From Ignavibacteria bacterium (GTDB lineage Bacteria; Bacteroidota; Ignavibacteria; Tepidaquicellales; Tepidaquicellaceae), in the NCBI GenBank assembly GCA_016704345.1, contig JADJAH010000038.1:401785-465784 (forward strand): a stretch of DNA of 64,000 nucleotides. The letters run 5' to 3'. Below the pieces are notes generated by a model, which saw only the letters and a program-made list of their open reading frames with translations, was not told the DNA's origin and ran no database searches. Shown here one piece after another: positions 38,304 to 48,683 of the stretch. Position numbers and translations under genes: made by a program. The stretch's first letter is position 1; each line of letters begins with the position of its first letter.

Positions 38304-39269
38304 TTAAGAAAATTGTCGAATTTTTCTAAATAGCTTTGAATTTATTTTTGAAGGAGCAACCGATGTTACAAGACCAACAACTGAAAAATTGGTTCCATTC
38401 CAGATATAATACTCTTTGAATAAATCCCTTATGATCGATTTGTCTACGCTAAAATCAGATAAAGCAGCACAAGAGGTCAGCAAATAATAAACAATTCGTT
38501 TTCTGATATCTTTATCATTAAAAAAGTCAGACTTTCTGAGATGACGTGCAATACTCAATATAGACCTGGCTTTCTCTGCAATCATTGTCTTTGTGTTTTT
38601 TACCATTGATATCTTCTGCTTTGATTCCATGTTCATATAAAAAAGAACTTCCGGAACATGTATGATCTTGTTGTTGCAAATAGCAGCTCTTACATCATAC
38701 TCATAGTCTTCCCATATTCTTGCATTTGACCACGGGCCGATCTTATTAACAGTTTGTCTTCTCCACACACATGAACTTGTAGCCCAGGGCCTGCCATGAA
38801 CATCAAAAATTATTGGAATGATCTTTTCAAATTCTTTGTCGTTCTTATTTCTAAGATAATTGCCTGTTGACCTTATCAGAAGAGTCTTGCTATAAGCCAT
38901 CCCCACATCCGGGTTTTGCTCAAGTTTGCCAACAAGTTTTTCAAGAAAATTTTTATGCCAGAAATCATCTGAGTCAAGATATGCAAGGTAATCGCCTTTA
39001 GCAATCAATCTTCCTACTTCCCTCGATGTACCGGGTCCGAGGTTTTTTGCATTCCGGACAAGTTTCACTGACAGGTCACTTGAAACAAAACCATCCAGCA
39101 TCTTACGGTCAAACAATTCGGATGAATTATCGTCAATCAGAATCAATTCAATCGGCTTATGTGTCTGCACAACAACAGATTTGACAGATGAAAGCAACAA
39201 ATCAAGTCTGTTGTAAAATGGAATAATTACAGATACAAGTTTGTCTTTCCTCAATTCCATTTCAAGCAA
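38304..39269 (-). CDS. family 2 glycosyltransferase
   Basis: GT-A transferase of 321 residues and last gene of the large minus-strand glycan locus. Residues ~10-110 hold VSVIIPFYNRLDLLLSSVKS, IDDNSSELFD and the metal motif in AYLDSDDFWHKNFLEKL. WEDYEYDVRAA near 195 is the probable acceptor/base region. The C-terminal ~90 residues are basic with a helix-rich pattern. A 124-bp gap from the next upstream GT leaves room for a separate promoter. Donor sugar unknown. Confidence 0.88.
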   Translation of the reverse strand: MLEMELRKDKLVSVIIPFYNRLDLLLSSVKSVVVQTHKPIELILIDDNSSELFDRKMLDGFVSSDLSVKLVRNAKNLGPGTSREVGRLIAKGDYLAYLDSDDFWHKNFLEKLVGKLEQNPDVGMAYSKTLLIRSTGNYLRNKNDKEFEKIIPIIFDVHGRPWATSSCVWRRQTVNKIGPWSNARIWEDYEYDVRAAICNNKIIHVPEVLFYMNMESKQKISMVKNTKTMIAEKARSILSIARHLRKSDFFNDKDIRKRIVYYLLTSCAALSDFSVDKSIIRDLFKEYYIWNGTNFSVVGLVTSVAPSKINSKLFRKIRQFS

Positions 39270-39393
39270 TCTTGTGTTCGGGATTAACCCTAATCTGTAG
39301 AAGTGAATTTATGATATTTCGGTTTGAATTAGGCTTAAGTTAACAAAAAATTCCTTACCAATAAAGATTATTTTGAAGTGGGGAGAAAGAAGC

Positions 39394-40380
39394 TCAACCC
39401 TCGATTCCGCCTAATTCTTTTCTCAACTCCCGAATCTTTGTGTTTAAAGATTTGTATGAAGATTTCAAGAGTATATTCTTCCTTCCAAGCCAGTTTGGCA
39501 TCCTTAAGAGAATCGACTCAATCTCCTTGTATTTATGCTCGCCATTTTTCTTAATATAAATTTCAATTGCCTTCAAAAGAACAGATACATCTTCAAGTAC
39601 GTGATCTTTTGATATACCCTTGGAAGAAAGCAAAGCTCTGATTCTCTTCACCTGTGACGACTCCAGATGCAACCCCAGGTGCCAAAGATTAAGTCTCGCG
39701 ATCTCGGTGCTTGAAGAATCAAGTTCCCCGAAGTTTACTTTGCTGTTGTTGTTGGGATGTCTTCTGTATTTAAGAAGGATCTCTTCCAGATTGTGCACTT
39801 TTCCATATCCTGCAAGGCGGCTAATGAAACCGAAATCTTCAGCATGAATGAACCTTTTCTCATAACGTATTTTGTGCTCGTCACAAACACTCTTCCGAAA
39901 CATCGTTGAAGGATTGACAAGAGTGCATTTTAACATGATGCTGAATTGCAGATCAGCATTTTCAGTCGGCTTCCTTGGATTCCCGACCTCATTGCCAAGA
40001 GTATCAATTTCAATAATATTTGATCCTATGAGTACATATTCAGGATTCTTTTCGAGAAAGGCTACCTGTTTCTTAATCCTCTCCGGCATTGATACATCAT
40101 CAGCATCATGTATAGCAATATATTTTCCTTTTGATTCTGCAAGTGCAGTGTTTAGTGAAGTTACACGGCCAAGATTCTTGTCAAATGATATGAGCCGCAG
40201 TCTGCGGTCTCCGAGAAATTGATTGATAATTTCCTTTGTCTTATCAGTTGAGCCGTCATCAACAATGATGTATTCAAGATTTTTATAAGTCTGATGCAGA
40301 ATACTGCCGACAGCCTCTCCTATAAACTTCTCACAGTTCCTTACAGTTGTAATAACGCTTACAAGAGGTTCAATTGTCAT
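39394..40380 (-). CDS. family 2 glycosyltransferase
   Basis: GT-A transferase of 328 residues. PLVSVITTVRNCEKFIGEAV and VDDGSTDKTKEI form the nucleotide-binding half, IAIHDADDVSMPERIKK the DxD, and HAEDFGFISRLAGYG the catalytic region. The closest general likeness is to WfgS/WbbD-type capsule or O-antigen transferases. The start ATG at 40380 abuts the stop of the next upstream gene (40381), indicating translational coupling. Acceptor and donor unknown. Confidence 0.9.
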   Translation of the reverse strand: MTIEPLVSVITTVRNCEKFIGEAVGSILHQTYKNLEYIIVDDGSTDKTKEIINQFLGDRRLRLISFDKNLGRVTSLNTALAESKGKYIAIHDADDVSMPERIKKQVAFLEKNPEYVLIGSNIIEIDTLGNEVGNPRKPTENADLQFSIMLKCTLVNPSTMFRKSVCDEHKIRYEKRFIHAEDFGFISRLAGYGKVHNLEEILLKYRRHPNNNSKVNFGELDSSSTEIARLNLWHLGLHLESSQVKRIRALLSSKGISKDHVLEDVSVLLKAIEIYIKKNGEHKYKEIESILLRMPNWLGRKNILLKSSYKSLNTKIRELRKELGGIEG

Positions 40381-41412
40381 CTAAATTTTCTGCCTCGTAT
40401 TCATGGAATTGTTCCAGCCAGCGCTTCTGACTGTCTCAAAATTATTTTCGTAAGTTTCCTTCATCTTTACTAATTGCTTCAGTCTTCCGATTGTCTTTTC
40501 AATTCTCAATACTTCACCATCGCCTTCTGAATTCTTTCCAAAGTCTGAAAGTCTCCTGAATCCATAACCGCGGAGTCTCTTAAGCAGAATAGCAGATTCT
40601 TTCTTCCATGACTTGCGCTTGCTTACACTGCCGGATTTATAGAATTCAAGATAGGGCTCAAGCAATGGTTTCTGCATTCCGAACCCGCGATGGAGTCGAC
40701 GGAGATGCTTCCACTTCAGCCTTTCGGGTCGAATGTAATGATCAAATGTTAACTTGGGTTCATAGAAAATGAAATACCCGCTTAGCCGAAGTGCGTAACA
40801 GATTTCAACATCCCCGCCTGATGAAAGGATTTCTTTTTTCCTGTCACTCAACAATGAATGGAATCCATTTTCGTACAATCTTTCAACTGCATATTTTCTC
40901 AAGATCATTCCTGCTCCCCAAACATAACCTTCTTTTGAAGTGATATCTCCCGACATATCAGCCTGTGCTCCGACCGAATAGCTCTTCTTAAATTCTTCAA
41001 ACCATTCCGGAAATCTTATCACAGATACAGCGTTACCAAATCCTCCTGCAGCGCCAATGGAATTATTTGACTCCATCAACTCGAATGCTCGTAACGCATA
41101 GTCGGGAGAAAGTCTATTGTCATCATCGCAAAATACAAGATACTCAAATCCGGCCTCATCAATTCCTCTCCTTCTGGCAAAAGACAATCCTGCCCTCTTC
41201 TCTGTCACAATTTTATAATTGAAACCAACCATGTTCTGAGCCAGGAAATTGTGTGAAAGTTCTGAAGTACCATCTGTAGAGCAATTGTCAATGATGATCA
41301 GCTCAATTTCGAATCTGTTGTCTGTTTGAAGGTGGCATATGCTTCTGAGAGTATTTTCTATCACATCAGTGCTGTTGTAACAGCAAACAATTATGCTGAA
41401 TCCCTTTTTCAT
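40381..41412 (-). CDS. family 2 glycosyltransferase, HpsE-like tail
   Basis: A 343-residue GT2 with FSIIVCCYNSTDVIENTLRS, IDNCSTDGTS and the metal motif in LVFCDDDNRLSPDY. Its C-terminal signature DHYIRPERLKWKHLRRLHRG is shared with the domains of the two large GT proteins upstream (DWKYLRKLFRGFG, DWDYLVRLFRGFG). It is therefore a single-domain member of a locally expanded subfamily resembling cyanobacterial hormogonium-polysaccharide transferase HpsE (likeness by eye). A 64-bp gap separates it from the giant GT gene. Confidence 0.88.
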   Translation of the reverse strand: MKKGFSIIVCCYNSTDVIENTLRSICHLQTDNRFEIELIIIDNCSTDGTSELSHNFLAQNMVGFNYKIVTEKRAGLSFARRRGIDEAGFEYLVFCDDDNRLSPDYALRAFELMESNNSIGAAGGFGNAVSVIRFPEWFEEFKKSYSVGAQADMSGDITSKEGYVWGAGMILRKYAVERLYENGFHSLLSDRKKEILSSGGDVEICYALRLSGYFIFYEPKLTFDHYIRPERLKWKHLRRLHRGFGMQKPLLEPYLEFYKSGSVSKRKSWKKESAILLKRLRGYGFRRLSDFGKNSEGDGEVLRIEKTIGRLKQLVKMKETYENNFETVRSAGWNNSMNTRQKI

Positions 41413-41476
41413 TTCACAAGACTCAGCATTTTCCGGAATGCCTCAATGGCAGACTCAACAAGCTACGCATTTTTTA

Positions 41477-44400
41477 TCAATTTTTCTTGCCGCCTTTCAA
41501 TTTCTTCAATGTTGACTCGCTCAGAACCGAATTTACCAGCAGGCTCCACTTGTTCCTGTTAAGAAGTGAGGGAGGATAATACAGGAATGAAGAAATGATC
41601 AATCCCGGAACCTTGGATTTCTTTTCAGTATAAAAGAAATCTTGTGCATCTGAATACAGATACTTCGATTTTGCCTTGAACTTTCTGTAACGGAAGTAGT
41701 CGTAAGCAAGCTGAAGCTTGTATCTTGATTGTCTGTATATTTCTTCTCCGCCTGCAGAAACGAATTTACCCTTCTCTTTCATGCCGTCAAGAGAACTAAT
41801 CTTAATCCCCGAATAATCCGCTATCTTAGAAACCTGCTTCTTCGGTACATCTTGCACCTGCGAAGAATAAATGACATTAGACTTCTCAATTTTTTCCCTT
41901 TCTTTGATATACTTTGGTGCTATAAAGTATGTCATGAATAGCAGAAAATTCCCGTACACAGAACTGCCTTCTTTCCTAAGCTTATTACCATAGTAATTTA
42001 ACTTGTATGGAAAGCTGTAATGTTTGTCATCACTATAAAGATGATGCAATACATTGACTTCATTCATTGTGCTTTCACCAAGCGCCGAGTAGAGCAGCAG
42101 TTTCCTTTTTGACTTTTGGCCGGAAGATTTTGGATAGACGGCAAGTGACATCAATACCCACATTAACGCTCTCATCCTCTTCTTGTTGTAGTAGTAGTAT
42201 CCACCTTTATCAAACAAGATCTGTGATCGTGTTCTGAGACTTTTCGATCCGGCAGAATACGATTCGCCTTCTTGAGATTGTTTCATGCCCATGAAGTATC
42301 GCGGAGATGAAATGAATCCAAGCAAGAGTATCAGATTACCCTTTATTTTCTTATTGGAGTTCTTGTATTCATTCCCATAGTAATTGAGCTTATGCGCAAG
42401 TGACATTCCGGGCGGGTATGCGAGGAATCTGTATGCGTTCTTAGACTTATTGCTTAAGTTCTCGCCCATCAAAGCAGGGAAGAATATGTTCCACCTTGAT
42501 GCGCTCTTTAATGACTTTGGATAAATTATAAATGAAGCAGATGTCCAAAATACAGACCTTATCTTTTTCTTTTCATAATACCTGTATCTGCCCCGCTCAT
42601 AAAGCTTTTGTGAATAGTACTTATTCTTTTTAAGAGTTAATACGGAATATATTCTTGCAAAGAATTTCTTTGACTTGTACGCAAGCCCTTTCAGATTCCA
42701 TGGCTTTATATCGTAATAAAAATGCTTGTAATAATTGTACATGTAATACGGTAGCATCTTCTTGTCATAGTGCCAGCAGTGATACATGACTCTTATGTGT
42801 GTGTTCTTCCTGTTGTCTGCATTGGATGTTTTATTATATCCGTTCATGCAGAACGTACCTAGATGATAATCGGTCTGTATCAGTTTGAAGTCCTGATATG
42901 CTTTCAGCAGGAACCAATAATCCATAGTAAAATGATTATCGAGAGGGAACGGTCCTATCTTCTTCTGAACGTCCCTCTTATAAAAATAACTTACGGGATT
43001 AATTGGGAACATGTGCCTGAACGGCAGCATCACTTTCTTGTACTCAATCTCGGGAACTCTGTTGAATGTGTGATTCGAAAACTCGAAGAACAGATTGCTG
43101 ATCAGCATGTCGGCTGTTGGATCTTTTTCAAATTCTTCGGCAACTTTGAAAAAGCGCCTCTGGAAAAATAATCATCAACATTTAGATAAACTATAATTTC
43201 CCCGGTTGACATGTTGAATGCCTTGTTCATGGCATCCGATTGCCCTTTGTCAGGCTCAGAGATCCATTTCAAATGCGGATACTTCTTCATTATCTCTACA
43301 GTACCGTCAGTAGAACCACCGTCACAAATGATGTGTTCAAAATTCGGGTAACCCTGATTGAGTGTACTAAGGATCGCCTTTTCAATAGTTCCTTCGGAAT
43401 TAAATGACGGCGAAAGGACACTGATCTTTGGAAGACTTGACTTGTTCTTTTTCGCATTGTATCCGGCATATGTGTTTTCACTCCAAGGCCAGCCGTATCT
43501 GTAATCGTTTTCGCTCTCGATGTACTTTCTGTGCTGAGCTTTCAGATACTTGAACTCTTTTTTCCATGGGGCTTTTCTAAGCGTGTCAAAGTTCCTGTTG
43601 TAATCTTTCCGTGATTTGTAGAGTTCTTTTAATTTTTCCAAATAGAATTCAACCATCAGAATATCTGTATTGTCTTTCTGCGGATGCCTTAGTGATATTA
43701 ACTTTCGCAGACCATACTTTTTAAGTTCCTTAATGGCATTGCGGAACTCAAAGCTCCAGTCGCGTTTCAAAACTTCTTCGTCGTCTGTATCTGCATGTGC
43801 AAGAAGAATTGCTTTTTCATAAAGTTCAAGTCCAACTGTTGCTTTTCCAAATCCTCTGAATAATCTTACGAGATAATCCCAGTCAAGTCTGCCGCCGGGC
43901 ATGCAGTGAACAAGCTTCAGCCGTGAATCATACCAAATTTGCCATCCGGCCAATACCAATGCATAGCATGCTTCGGAATCTCCTCCCGATGAAAGCTCCG
44001 TACCTTTTCTGCATGTCATCGAAGTCTTGAATCCATCCGCCAGAAGTTTTTCCCATGCAGCTCTTCTTACTACCATTCCTGCACCCCAAACATATCCACG
44101 CTTCCATGTAATGTTACCTTCTGAAACTATTCCTGTATGCACGTCGGGCTGTGGGCCGCCGGCATAGTCTCTCTTGAAATAAGTAAACCAATCCGGCGGT
44201 GTCAATTCGCAAAGAGGTTCATTTGGCCCGCCCAGAGCTCCGATCTGATCATTGCCGCTCATGATCTCATATGTCAACTGCACAAAGTTCTTGTCAAGCC
44301 AGTTGTCATCATCGCAGGTTATCCAATATTCATATTCGGCGACCTGATATCCTTTTTCAAGCGCAAGCTGTTTACCGGGAATCGGCTGATCAACGATCTT

Positions 44401-45789
44401 CAGCTTTGCATTGCATTTGTGCTTATTCCATTCATTGACCACAACCTCTTTTGAATTATCTGAAGATGCATTATCAACAAGAATCACTTCCCAGAGTATT
44501 CTCGGATCAACTTTCTGATGAGCAATATGCCTGATCGTATCAGCAAGTCTGCTTGCTCCGTTGTATGTGCAAACAATAACCGATACCCCGTTTAATTTTG
44601 TTGTCTTATCATAACTGGGGAAACTGTTGCCAAAATCTGCGAACGGTAATGCAAGATAACGGAGGTCATTTTTTCTTATAACTCTCTTTAGCAAGCGAAG
44701 ACTCTTATTGTAACTTCCGGCTGTTGATATCAAACCCTCAATTCTGCCTAATGAATATTCAATCATCGGCAGGTCTGTATCACCTTCTCTTTTCCTGTTG
44801 TATGAGAGAAGTTTTTTGTAACGTATCTTTCTTAACTCATGCAGAGTTTTTCTTAATTCGAAGGTCTTTGAACGTGGGCGCTTACCTTTGAACTGTTTCT
44901 TAAATTTAACAGATGACTTCTTAAGATAAACATCAAGTACAGCAGAAGCTTGTCCGAATCCTCGAAACAATTTTCTCAGATATTTCCAGTCAAGTCTCTC
45001 CGGAGGTATGTGATGCCGGAACATCAGTCTTGAATCATACCATATCTTCCATCCGTCATTCCTCAATGCATAGCATATTTCAGTATCTCCTCCTGCCGAT
45101 AATGTTGTTCCTTTTCGGTCAGTAAGATTAGACTTAAATCCTTTTTGAATCAATTTCCGGAATGCACTTCTTCTCACTACCATGGAAGCTCCCCACACGT
45201 ATCCTCTTGTCCAAGTTATGTCGCCGTTATTCTCTGATTGTTTTCCGATTGCAAAGCTGTCCTGCCAGTCATAAAACCAATTCTTCGGAAGAACGTCAAA
45301 TTCTGTAGTGCTCTGTCCTCCCAAAACTCCGATCTCATCATTTCCATGCATGATGTCAAATGTGTGTCTCACAAAATTCTTGTCAAGATGATTGTCGTCA
45401 TCACAGAAGATCACATATTCATACTTTGCCGATTCAAGTCCCTTTAGCCTTGCTGCAGAAAGTCCGGGATTTATCTCTTTGACAATCTTGAAATCACAGC
45501 GGCAGTCCGATCCCTCAAATATTTTTTTTGCAACTTCCGCCGTATTGTCTGTAGATGCATTATCAACAATAATTATTTCCCATGGAATTCTGTGAGGTAC
45601 GTTCTGTGCGCAAAGAAAATTCAAAGTCATAGGAAGCACCTTCTCGCTGTTGTAGCAACAAATCACAACTGATACTCCCGGAATTATTTCCGGTTTCTTC
45701 AACTTCTTTTGTTGCTGCATTAGAGGCAGCTTTATTCCGTTTCCGTTCTTTCCGTTATGTCCATTCCCAAAACCTGTAAGCTTGCTCAA
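41477..45789 (-). CDS. triple-domain GT2 protein with C-terminal tandem repeats (one-base break)
   Basis: Reconstructed protein of ~1436 residues. Domain 1 (~35-330: VSVVICCYNSEKVLPMTL, FCDDDNHLDKNF, DWKYLRKLFRGFG) and domain 2 (~400-710: VSVIVCTYNGASRLADTI, TCDDDNWLDKNF, DWDYLVRLFRGFG) are HpsE-like. Domain 3 (~800-1050: ISVLSPSFNSEGTIEKAI, DGGSTDGTVEIM, VYLNVDDYFSRGA) is of a different GT2 type. The frame breaks at 43149-43153; adding one base to this five-A run (T on the coding strand) gives RGAFFKVAEEFEKDPTADML, joining it to its C-terminal half (TMDYWFLLKAYQDF). The last ~370 residues contain three related ~55-residue repeats. It overlaps the upstream gene by four bases (ATGA). Probably a multifunctional polymer-assembling transferase. 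Confidence 0.85.
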
Positions 45790-47795
45790 TTTCCTTTGAG
45801 CTTCTCGATCTCCAAGATGTCACTGTCACCCCTGAACTCATTCTTCTCCGAGAAGATCTTGCCGAATGGATACTTGTTGAGCTTGTTTACTGTGCTTACA
45901 ATTTCCCCAATACGTAAGCCTTTCTCTTCCGTTACTGAGGAGACAATCTCTGATCCAATATTCTCTTTAGTCAGAATATTCTCTGTTGTTCCCAACATCC
46001 AAAAATTTTTTCTCATGACTTCCCATCTAAGATCCTTTTCGTATATGATATGTCTGAGCTTCAGCCGGCTCTGATAACTTATCTCCCACCCGTTATTCCT
46101 GAATGCATGCAAGAGTGAATTTGAAAAAGCTGCATCGTTGGTCTCTTCGCCCACAGTTTTCATAGCTTCAATCACAGCAGATTTCCTTACAACAATTCCT
46201 TGGGCAACAAGCAACTTTTCTGTGGAAGTGATATCACCTGAAACTTCAGCCGGGTTTTGCTGGCAATACATTGACTTATAAATATTGAACCACTTTGGTG
46301 CAGCGACAGATGTTTCAAATTCAATAGACCCTCCGACTGCGGCGACCTTTTGCTGAGAGTTCATGAACCTGTATGCTGTCCTGACATAATCAGTACTCAA
46401 ACGATCATTCTCGCCGATCAGAATTAAATTCTCATAATTTGACGAGTCAATATAATTCTTCAGAATATTCTTAAAGTTCAGCTCTTCCTCTCTGTAATAA
46501 TCAATCGGAATTTTGATTGGTGAAGTATTCAAGATCTGTTGTATCCTATGCTGGGCTTCTGCGTCAATTGGTTTGCCGAATATCATTACTTCCCATTTGA
46601 AACCCTTTGGAAGATCCTGATAAGTGAGATCTCGAATGGAGCCGTATAGGTTGGGCATATATCCGGATCGGTTCAGCATTATTATTGTAATGCCTTTTGA
46701 GCAGTTCTTTCTTGGGTAATTTGGATAATCATATGGAGTTGTGACAAAACATACTCTCAGAAGCTTCAAGTCCCATTTGTAAGCAATCCTCTTGATAAGC
46801 CTTAATCGCTTTGTATAAGTTGGAATGTCATTCAGAAGGTCTGATATAATTCCAAGATATTTTTCAGAAATAAGAACTTGTCTTGAGCCGGTCAAGGAGC
46901 TGTCAAAATACTTTTCGTTCCAGTAATGCTGCTTACGCAAATGATGATAAGCTTTGCGAATTCTCTTTCTTGTATTTCTCTTTCGCGGACTAGTGTTAGT
47001 GAAGTCTTTTAACTTGTTAGGTCCGGTCTTTTGCTGAAGTTTTTCGTAATACTTTTCTGTAAAAAATCCTTCACCGCTTTTCCTTTGAAGCAATCTCAGA
47101 TTTCTCCACCCAAGATGAACTTCCTCAAAATGCTTCTTGGATTTCAGATCGTTGTTTACATATAATCTCCATCCGCTGAGTCTAAGCGCTGCAGAAAGTT
47201 CCCGAAAGAGAATTTCCGCAGACGTATCATCAGAATCTTCACTGAACCTGAAGTGCCTCGTCTTGAGAGAATCCCATGCCTCTTTGCGGAGAATGATTCC
47301 GCTGCCGAGCAGGGATGACTTCGGATCAACAATAAGACCGCTTAGCGGAATTACTTCACCAACTCCGTAATCTTTTCTAAATTCACTAATCCACTCAGGA
47401 AGGTCGATATCGGCGATTGCTTCGACTCGTCCTCCGATCGCCGCAATGTCATTTGCCATCAGCATGGATTCGGAAGCGATCTTCATGTAGTTAAGATCGA
47501 GAAAGACTCCGGGATTGTTGATTACGACGAAATTGTACTTTGCGTTTTTTATGCCATTGTCAATCAGTCTGAAGTATTTACTGCTTCCACTATCTACAAC
47601 TCTAAAAGGAGTCCTTAATCTGAATCTCTCAACTGCTTCAAGAGCAGTCTTCTTCGTCTCCTTGTTGCCGGATCCGTCAACTAAAATTATTTCACTTGGT
47701 ATGTAATCGAACCTTCTGAGATTTGCAAGTTGTCTGATTGTATTGGTAATGCGCTCATCATGCTTAGCGACAGGAATAATTACCGAAACACCCAA
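45786..47795 (-). CDS. double GT2-like protein lacking both DxD motifs
   Basis: A 669-residue protein with two GT2-fold halves of the same subfamily as its neighbours. Where active relatives read FCDDDN(R/H)L, half 1 reads VVINNPGVFLDLNYM and half 2 reads ILIGENDRLSTDYV, so the metal-binding Asp triplet is missing in both. Other landmarks remain: VSVIIPVAKHDERITNTI, GGRVEAIADIDLPEWI, LGWRNLRLLQRKSGE; then ITIIMLNRSGYMPNLYG, GGSIEFETSVAAPKWF, DLRWEVMRKNF. It may be a pseudo-glycosyltransferase scaffold or partner of the triple GT. The start is TTG (LGVSVIIPV); an ATG four codons upstream would fit if one G of a GGG run were an indel. Confidence 0.82.
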   Translation of the reverse strand: MGVSVIIPVAKHDERITNTIRQLANLRRFDYIPSEIILVDGSGNKETKKTALEAVERFRLRTPFRVVDSGSSKYFRLIDNGIKNAKYNFVVINNPGVFLDLNYMKIASESMLMANDIAAIGGRVEAIADIDLPEWISEFRKDYGVGEVIPLSGLIVDPKSSLLGSGIILRKEAWDSLKTRHFRFSEDSDDTSAEILFRELSAALRLSGWRLYVNNDLKSKKHFEEVHLGWRNLRLLQRKSGEGFFTEKYYEKLQQKTGPNKLKDFTNTSPRKRNTRKRIRKAYHHLRKQHYWNEKYFDSSLTGSRQVLISEKYLGIISDLLNDIPTYTKRLRLIKRIAYKWDLKLLRVCFVTTPYDYPNYPRKNCSKGITIIMLNRSGYMPNLYGSIRDLTYQDLPKGFKWEVMIFGKPIDAEAQHRIQQILNTSPIKIPIDYYREEELNFKNILKNYIDSSNYENLILIGENDRLSTDYVRTAYRFMNSQQKVAAVGGSIEFETSVAAPKWFNIYKSMYCQQNPAEVSGDITSTEKLLVAQGIVVRKSAVIEAMKTVGEETNDAAFSNSLLHAFRNNGWEISYQSRLKLRHIIYEKDLRWEVMRKNFWMLGTTENILTKENIGSEIVSSVTEEKGLRIGEIVSTVNKLNKYPFGKIFSEKNEFRGDSDILEIEKLKGN

Positions 47796-48673
47796 CCCTT
47801 TTCATCATCATACTGTTTGAAAAGCTTTTTTGCATTCTCAAACGAATAGTTGCCGTAATGAGCGTTGCGTTTCTTTGAGACCTCATCTTGTTTTTCTTCC
47901 GGAAGATATTTGGTGAAGATGTCTGCCGCTTCTCTGAGGAATCTCATGTCCTGTCCTGTCCTCATGTCGTTGAGCGTCATGGATGTCGTGTGAATCCGGT
48001 ATTTCGCAAGCGCTTCAGGCTCGTATGCAATGTCAAACTGAGACGCAATTCTTACCCACATCTCCCAGTCTTCACAGCCAATATTCTTCATCACATATCC
48101 GCCGACTTTCTCGTACGCACTTCTTCTCACAACCATTGCGCAATACTGAACTCTTTGCTTTTCAGCAAGCTTTATAAGCGCATTGTCCAAAATGCCTGTC
48201 TTTTCAAGGTCCGGCTCGGAGAAGAACATTGTCTTGCCGTCATCATCAATATACTCCTGCCTGCAGTAAGCAGCGCCAATTTCTTTATACTCTTCAAAGA
48301 TCTTGGCAAAGGTTTCATAAAATCCCGGTTTGACAAGATCATCATCATGAAGTATATGTACAAGATGTCCTCTCGATTTTCTAACAGCCTCGGTGAAGTT
48401 GAAAGAGTGTCCGACATTCTTTGGATTCCTGTAATAGCTTATCCTCTTGTCATCTATTTTTTCAATGATCTTTGGAATGTCAACCTTTGTGGAACAGTCG
48501 TCAATTATCTCGAGCTGCATTGATCCGTCATCCGGGTATTGCTTCAGCACACTCTCTAAAGCTTCAAAGATATAATCCTTGGGATTATATGTCGGTATCA
48601 TGACCGACCACAAAGGTCTTTCGACTCCTTTGGGTACAGGAAGGATAATATTGGTTGTAAAGTCTCCTAACAA
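47780..48673 (-). CDS. family 2 glycosyltransferase
   Basis: A 297-residue GT2. PLWSVMIPTYNPKDYIFEAL begins the domain at ~residue 21, with IDDCSTKVD, metal motif VHILHDDDLVKPGFYE, and CEDWEMWVRIASQF carrying the presumed catalytic residues. KYRIHTTSMTLNDMRTG follows, typical of SpsA/WfgS-like transferases. Its end overlaps the start of the double GT by 16 bases. Both active-site motifs are intact, in contrast to that neighbour. Donor unknown. Confidence 0.9.
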   Translation of the reverse strand: MLGDFTTNIILPVPKGVERPLWSVMIPTYNPKDYIFEALESVLKQYPDDGSMQLEIIDDCSTKVDIPKIIEKIDDKRISYYRNPKNVGHSFNFTEAVRKSRGHLVHILHDDDLVKPGFYETFAKIFEEYKEIGAAYCRQEYIDDDGKTMFFSEPDLEKTGILDNALIKLAEKQRVQYCAMVVRRSAYEKVGGYVMKNIGCEDWEMWVRIASQFDIAYEPEALAKYRIHTTSMTLNDMRTGQDMRFLREAADIFTKYLPEEKQDEVSKKRNAHYGNYSFENAKKLFKQYDDEKGWVFR

Positions 48674-48683
48674 ATCCGGCTGT

